Of a stretch of DNA of 64,000 nt, positions 61,545-64,000 are shown piece by piece. Source of the DNA: Bradyrhizobium sp. CCBAU 53351 (GTDB lineage Bacteria; Pseudomonadota; Alphaproteobacteria; Rhizobiales; Xanthobacteraceae). Under the pieces are notes generated by a model. It was not told the DNA's origin. It ran no database searches and saw only the letters and a program-made list of their open reading frames with translations. Position numbers and translations under genes: made by a program. The stretch's first letter is position 1, and each line of letters starts with the position of its first letter. The stretch spans positions 682,001 to 746,000 of the forward strand of contig NZ_CP030059.1 in assembly GCF_015291745.1 (NCBI RefSeq). Reading direction: 5' to 3'.

Positions 61545-62567
61545 ATGCCCCCCATTCACATGCGGCGAACGCTCATTGCGGGCCTCTTGGCCGCTTTCGT
61601 CTGCAGCATCCCGGCGCGCGCGGAGACGCTCGACAAGGTCACCTTCGGCACCAATTGGGTCGCCGAGGCCGAGCACGGCGGCTTCTTCCAGGCGGTGGCC
61701 GACGGCACCTACAAGAAATACGGGCTCGACGTCACCATCGTCCCCGGCGGCCCCAACGAGAACAACCGGATGCTGCTGATCGCCGGCAAGATCGATTTCT
61801 TCATGGCCGCGAACACGCTGATGTCGTTCGACGCGGTCGCCAACAACGTTCCCGTCGTGACCATCGCCGCGATCTTCCAGAAGGATCCGCAGGTGATGCT
61901 GACGCAGCCGGATGCCAAGGTTGCGAAGCTCGAGGACCTCAAGCCGCTGACGCTGTTCGTCTCCAAGGAGGGCATGGGCAGCTATTTCCAGTGGCTGAAG
62001 TCCGAATACGGCTTCAGCGAGAAGAACGTCCGCCCCTATAATTTCAATCCGCAGCCCTTCATCGCCAATCCCAAGAGCGCCATGCAGGGCTATGTCACCT
62101 CCGAGCCGTTCGCGGTGGAAAAGGCGGCGGGCTTCAAGCCCAACGTGCTGCTGCTGGCCGACTATGGCTTCAACACCTATTCGACCCTGATCGAGACGCG
62201 CCGCGACATCGTCGAGAAGAAGCCCGATCTCGTCCAGCGCTTCGTCGATGCCTCCATGGTCGGCTGGTACAACTACATCTATCGCGACAATTCCGCCGGC
62301 AACGCCATGATCAAGAAGCTCAATCCGGAGATGACCGACGATCTGCTGGCCTATTCCGTCGCCAAGATGAAGGAGCACGGCATCGTCGATTCCGGCGACA
62401 GCTTGAAGAACGGCATCGGTGCGATGAGCGACGAGCGCTACTCCTCCTTCTTCAACAAGATGGTCAAGGCCGGCGTCGTGAAGGCGGATCTCGACTTCCG
62501 CAAGTCCTACACGCTGCGCTTCGTCAACAAGGGCGTCGGCGTCGAGCTGCGTCCGAACAAGCCGTAG
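61545..62567 (+). CDS. NitT/TauT-family ABC transporter substrate-binding protein
   Basis: 340 aa periplasmic receptor of the NMT1/SsuA-like fold. Signal peptide MPPIHMRRTLIAGLLAAFVC, cleavage near ARAE. Mature start VTFGTNWVAEAEHGGFFQAV resembles thiamine-precursor/pyrimidine-type receptors. Also present: LDVTIVPGGPNENNRMLLIA, DFFMAANTLMSFDAV, VSKEGMGSYFQWL. GGAG precedes ATG 61545. It is followed by ATPase and permease genes. A pyrimidine- or nitrogen-heterocycle-type ligand is a guess from the family. Confidence 0.88.
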   Translation: MPPIHMRRTLIAGLLAAFVCSIPARAETLDKVTFGTNWVAEAEHGGFFQAVADGTYKKYGLDVTIVPGGPNENNRMLLIAGKIDFFMAANTLMSFDAVANNVPVVTIAAIFQKDPQVMLTQPDAKVAKLEDLKPLTLFVSKEGMGSYFQWLKSEYGFSEKNVRPYNFNPQPFIANPKSAMQGYVTSEPFAVEKAAGFKPNVLLLADYGFNTYSTLIETRRDIVEKKPDLVQRFVDASMVGWYNYIYRDNSAGNAMIKKLNPEMTDDLLAYSVAKMKEHGIVDSGDSLKNGIGAMSDERYSSFFNKMVKAGVVKADLDFRKSYTLRFVNKGVGVELRPNKP

Positions 62568-62577
62568 CGCAAGGTCG

Positions 62578-63393
62578 ATGTCTGCAGTCAAGACCTCGTC
62601 CGCCGTCGAGACCGGCCTGTCGCATCTCGCCGTCAGCCTGCGCGGCGTGACGAAGACCTATGACAACGGCATCACGGCGCTCGGCCCGTTCGACCTCACG
62701 GTCCGCAAGGGCGAGTTCATCTCGCTGCTGGGCCCGTCCGGTTGCGGCAAGTCGACGGTGCTGCGGCTGATCGCGGAGCTCAGCGCGCCGTCCTCCGGGA
62801 TCGTGCGGGTGGCGCGCCACGAGGGCGAGGCGCAGCCGGGGCACGGCATCGGCTTCGTGTTTCAGGAGCCGACCCTGATGCCCTGGGCCAGCGTGCGCGA
62901 GAACGTGCGGCTGCCGCTGAGGCTTGGCGGTGTGCCGAAGTCCGAGGGACGCGCGCGTGCGGACGCTGCGCTGGCCAGCGTCGGGCTCGCCGATTTCGCA
63001 GATAGCTTTCCGCGCGAGCTCTCCGGCGGCATGAAGATGCGGCTGTCGCTGGCGCGCGCGCTCGTCACCGATCCCGACATCCTGCTGATGGACGAGCCGT
63101 TCGCCGCGCTCGACGAGATCACGCGCTTCCGCCTCAACAACGACCTGCTCGCGCTGTGGCGAGCCCTCGGCAAGACCGTCATCTTCGTCACCCATTCGGT
63201 GTTCGAATCCGTCTACCTGTCGCAGCGCGTGGTGGTGATGACGGCACGGCCGGGCCGCATCCAGGCCGACATCCGCATCGAGACGGTCGAGCCGCGGGGC
63301 GAAGAGTTTCGCACGTCGACCGCTTACGGCGACTACTGCCGCAAGGTCTCGGGCGCGCTGGCGCCGTCCTATTCGGGGCAGTCGCTGCTATGA
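62578..63393 (+). CDS. ABC transporter ATP-binding protein (NitT/TauT type)
   Basis: 271 aa. Walker A LLGPSGCGKSTVL, Q-loop FVFQEPTLMPWA, signature LSGGMKMRLSLARAL, Walker B ILLMDEPFAALDE, switch His VTHSVFES. Motifs intact. It overlaps the following permease gene by 4 nt (ATGA). Confidence 0.93.
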   Translation: MSAVKTSSAVETGLSHLAVSLRGVTKTYDNGITALGPFDLTVRKGEFISLLGPSGCGKSTVLRLIAELSAPSSGIVRVARHEGEAQPGHGIGFVFQEPTLMPWASVRENVRLPLRLGGVPKSEGRARADAALASVGLADFADSFPRELSGGMKMRLSLARALVTDPDILLMDEPFAALDEITRFRLNNDLLALWRALGKTVIFVTHSVFESVYLSQRVVVMTARPGRIQADIRIETVEPRGEEFRTSTAYGDYCRKVSGALAPSYSGQSLL

Positions 63394-64000
63394 GCGCGCA
63401 AGCCCCCGTCACCGCGCAGCCGCAAGGCGCGCTGCGCCTGATGCTTCCCGTCATCGTGTTCGCCGCCGGTCTCATCGCCTGGGAACTGGTGGTCCGCCTC
63501 AAGGAGATCCCGCCCTACGTGCTGCCGGCGCCCTCGATCATCGTCCTGACACTGTTCAAGGACTGGGCCGTGCTGTCGCAATCGCTCGTCACCACGCTCC
63601 TGACCACACTCGAAGGTTTTATCGCGGCCAGCATCGGCGGCATCGCGCTGGCGCTGTTGTTCAACCAGTCGAAATGGGTGGAATATTCTCTCTTTCCCTA
63701 CGCGATCGTCCTTCAGGTCACCCCGGTGATCGCAATTGCGCCGCTCCTGCTGATCTATTTGGAACAGCAGACCGCGGTCGTGGTCTGTGCCTTCATCGTC
63801 GCCTTTTTCCCGGTGCTGTCCAACACCACGCTCGGGCTCAATTCGGTCGATCGCAACCTCACCGGCCTGTTCCAGCTCTATGGCGCATCAAAGCCCCAGA
63901 CCCTGCGGTTTCTCAAGCTGCCCGCCGCACTGCCCTACATTCTCGGCGGCCTGCGCATCGCCGGCGGCCTGTCGCTGATCGGCGCGGTCGTGGCCGAGAT
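63390..64000 (+). CDS. ABC transporter permease (partial, 3' end outside window)
   Basis: ATG 63390 overlaps the ATPase stop as ATGA. The translated part (about 203 codons) has at least four hydrophobic segments (LRLMLPVIVFAAGLIAWELV, GFIAASIGGIALALLFNQSK and others) and the ATPase-contact loop LYGASKPQTLRFLKLPAALP. It runs off the window without a stop. Third component of the importer beginning at 61545. Confidence 0.9.
   Translation, partial: MSAQAPVTAQPQGALRLMLPVIVFAAGLIAWELVVRLKEIPPYVLPAPSIIVLTLFKDWAVLSQSLVTTLLTTLEGFIAASIGGIALALLFNQSKWVEYSLFPYAIVLQVTPVIAIAPLLLIYLEQQTAVVVCAFIVAFFPVLSNTTLGLNSVDRNLTGLFQLYGASKPQTLRFLKLPAALPYILGGLRIAGGLSLIGAVVAE

Overview
This 64 kb window looks like chromosomal DNA of a high-GC alphaproteobacterium in the Bradyrhizobium/Nitrobacteraceae group. 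The grounds are strong GC bias at third codon positions, many acyl-CoA dehydrogenase, enoyl-CoA hydratase and solute-binding-protein genes, Rhizobiales-type intergenic palindromic repeats, and Omp25-like barrels. This is inferred from gene content and style, not from a database match. I see no rRNA, CRISPR array, prophage, plasmid replication genes, transposase or integrase. One tRNA gene is present.

Layout. 1-4.3 kb: 5' part of cyoA (minus) divergent from an MFS transporter with a perfect palindrome between them, then a periplasmic M48 metalloprotease lipoprotein and a degenerate SNase-like protein. 4.6-14.1 kb: a catabolic block (Liv-type binding protein, enoyl-CoA hydratase, VOC-like protein, fused NDP-forming acyl-CoA synthetase, a divergent acd-acd-ech operon and an SDR) carrying two copies of one palindrome. 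14.1-17.2 kb: small envelope and secreted proteins and a ketopantoate-reductase-like enzyme. 17.4-21.0 kb: acyl-CoA ligase / RraA-type aldolase / cupin / Bug binding protein operon. 21.1-24.4 kb: tRNA-Arg(CCU), an AT-richer stretch, an 838-aa beta-helix + Ig-repeat + RTX-like secreted protein, and a degenerate copy of the tRNA 3' end, which together look like a tRNA-targeted islet. 24.5-29.9 kb: amidohydrolase, dipeptide-type binding protein, a TlpA/DsrE/DoxX operon and a divergent LysR. 30-35 kb: acyl-CoA dehydrogenase, hydrolase, second PanE-like enzyme, enoyl-CoA hydratase, LysR. 35.2-39.3 kb: FAD oxidoreductase plus a complete NitT/TauT-type ABC importer. 39.3-44.5 kb: gentisate 1,2-dioxygenase, maleylpyruvate isomerase, MarR regulator, aryl-CoA ligase and salicylyl-CoA 5-hydroxylase-like flavoprotein, joined by a near-identical 25-nt box. 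44.6-47 kb: cysteine-rich secreted proteins and an MDR oxidoreductase. 47.1-49.4 kb: DAACS symporter plus amino-acid binding protein. 49.6-57.6 kb: ATP-grasp protein, Fpr, membrane-anchored GltS-like flavoprotein, PilZ protein, CNNM/CorC protein, chemoreceptor. 57.8-64 kb: two-barrel porin, small secreted protein, creatininase-family enzyme and the start of a second NitT/TauT-type importer.

The best candidates for an undescribed system are: (1) the salicylyl-CoA/gentisate gene set with its shared MarR-type box; (2) the 4.6-14.1 kb acyl-CoA catabolic regulon implied by the shared palindrome TTCCGCTTAGCGGA; (3) the tRNA-Arg islet with its large RTX-like protein. Most start codons were refined from the longest open frames using Shine-Dalgarno sequences, signal peptides and overlaps; where that was done it is stated.
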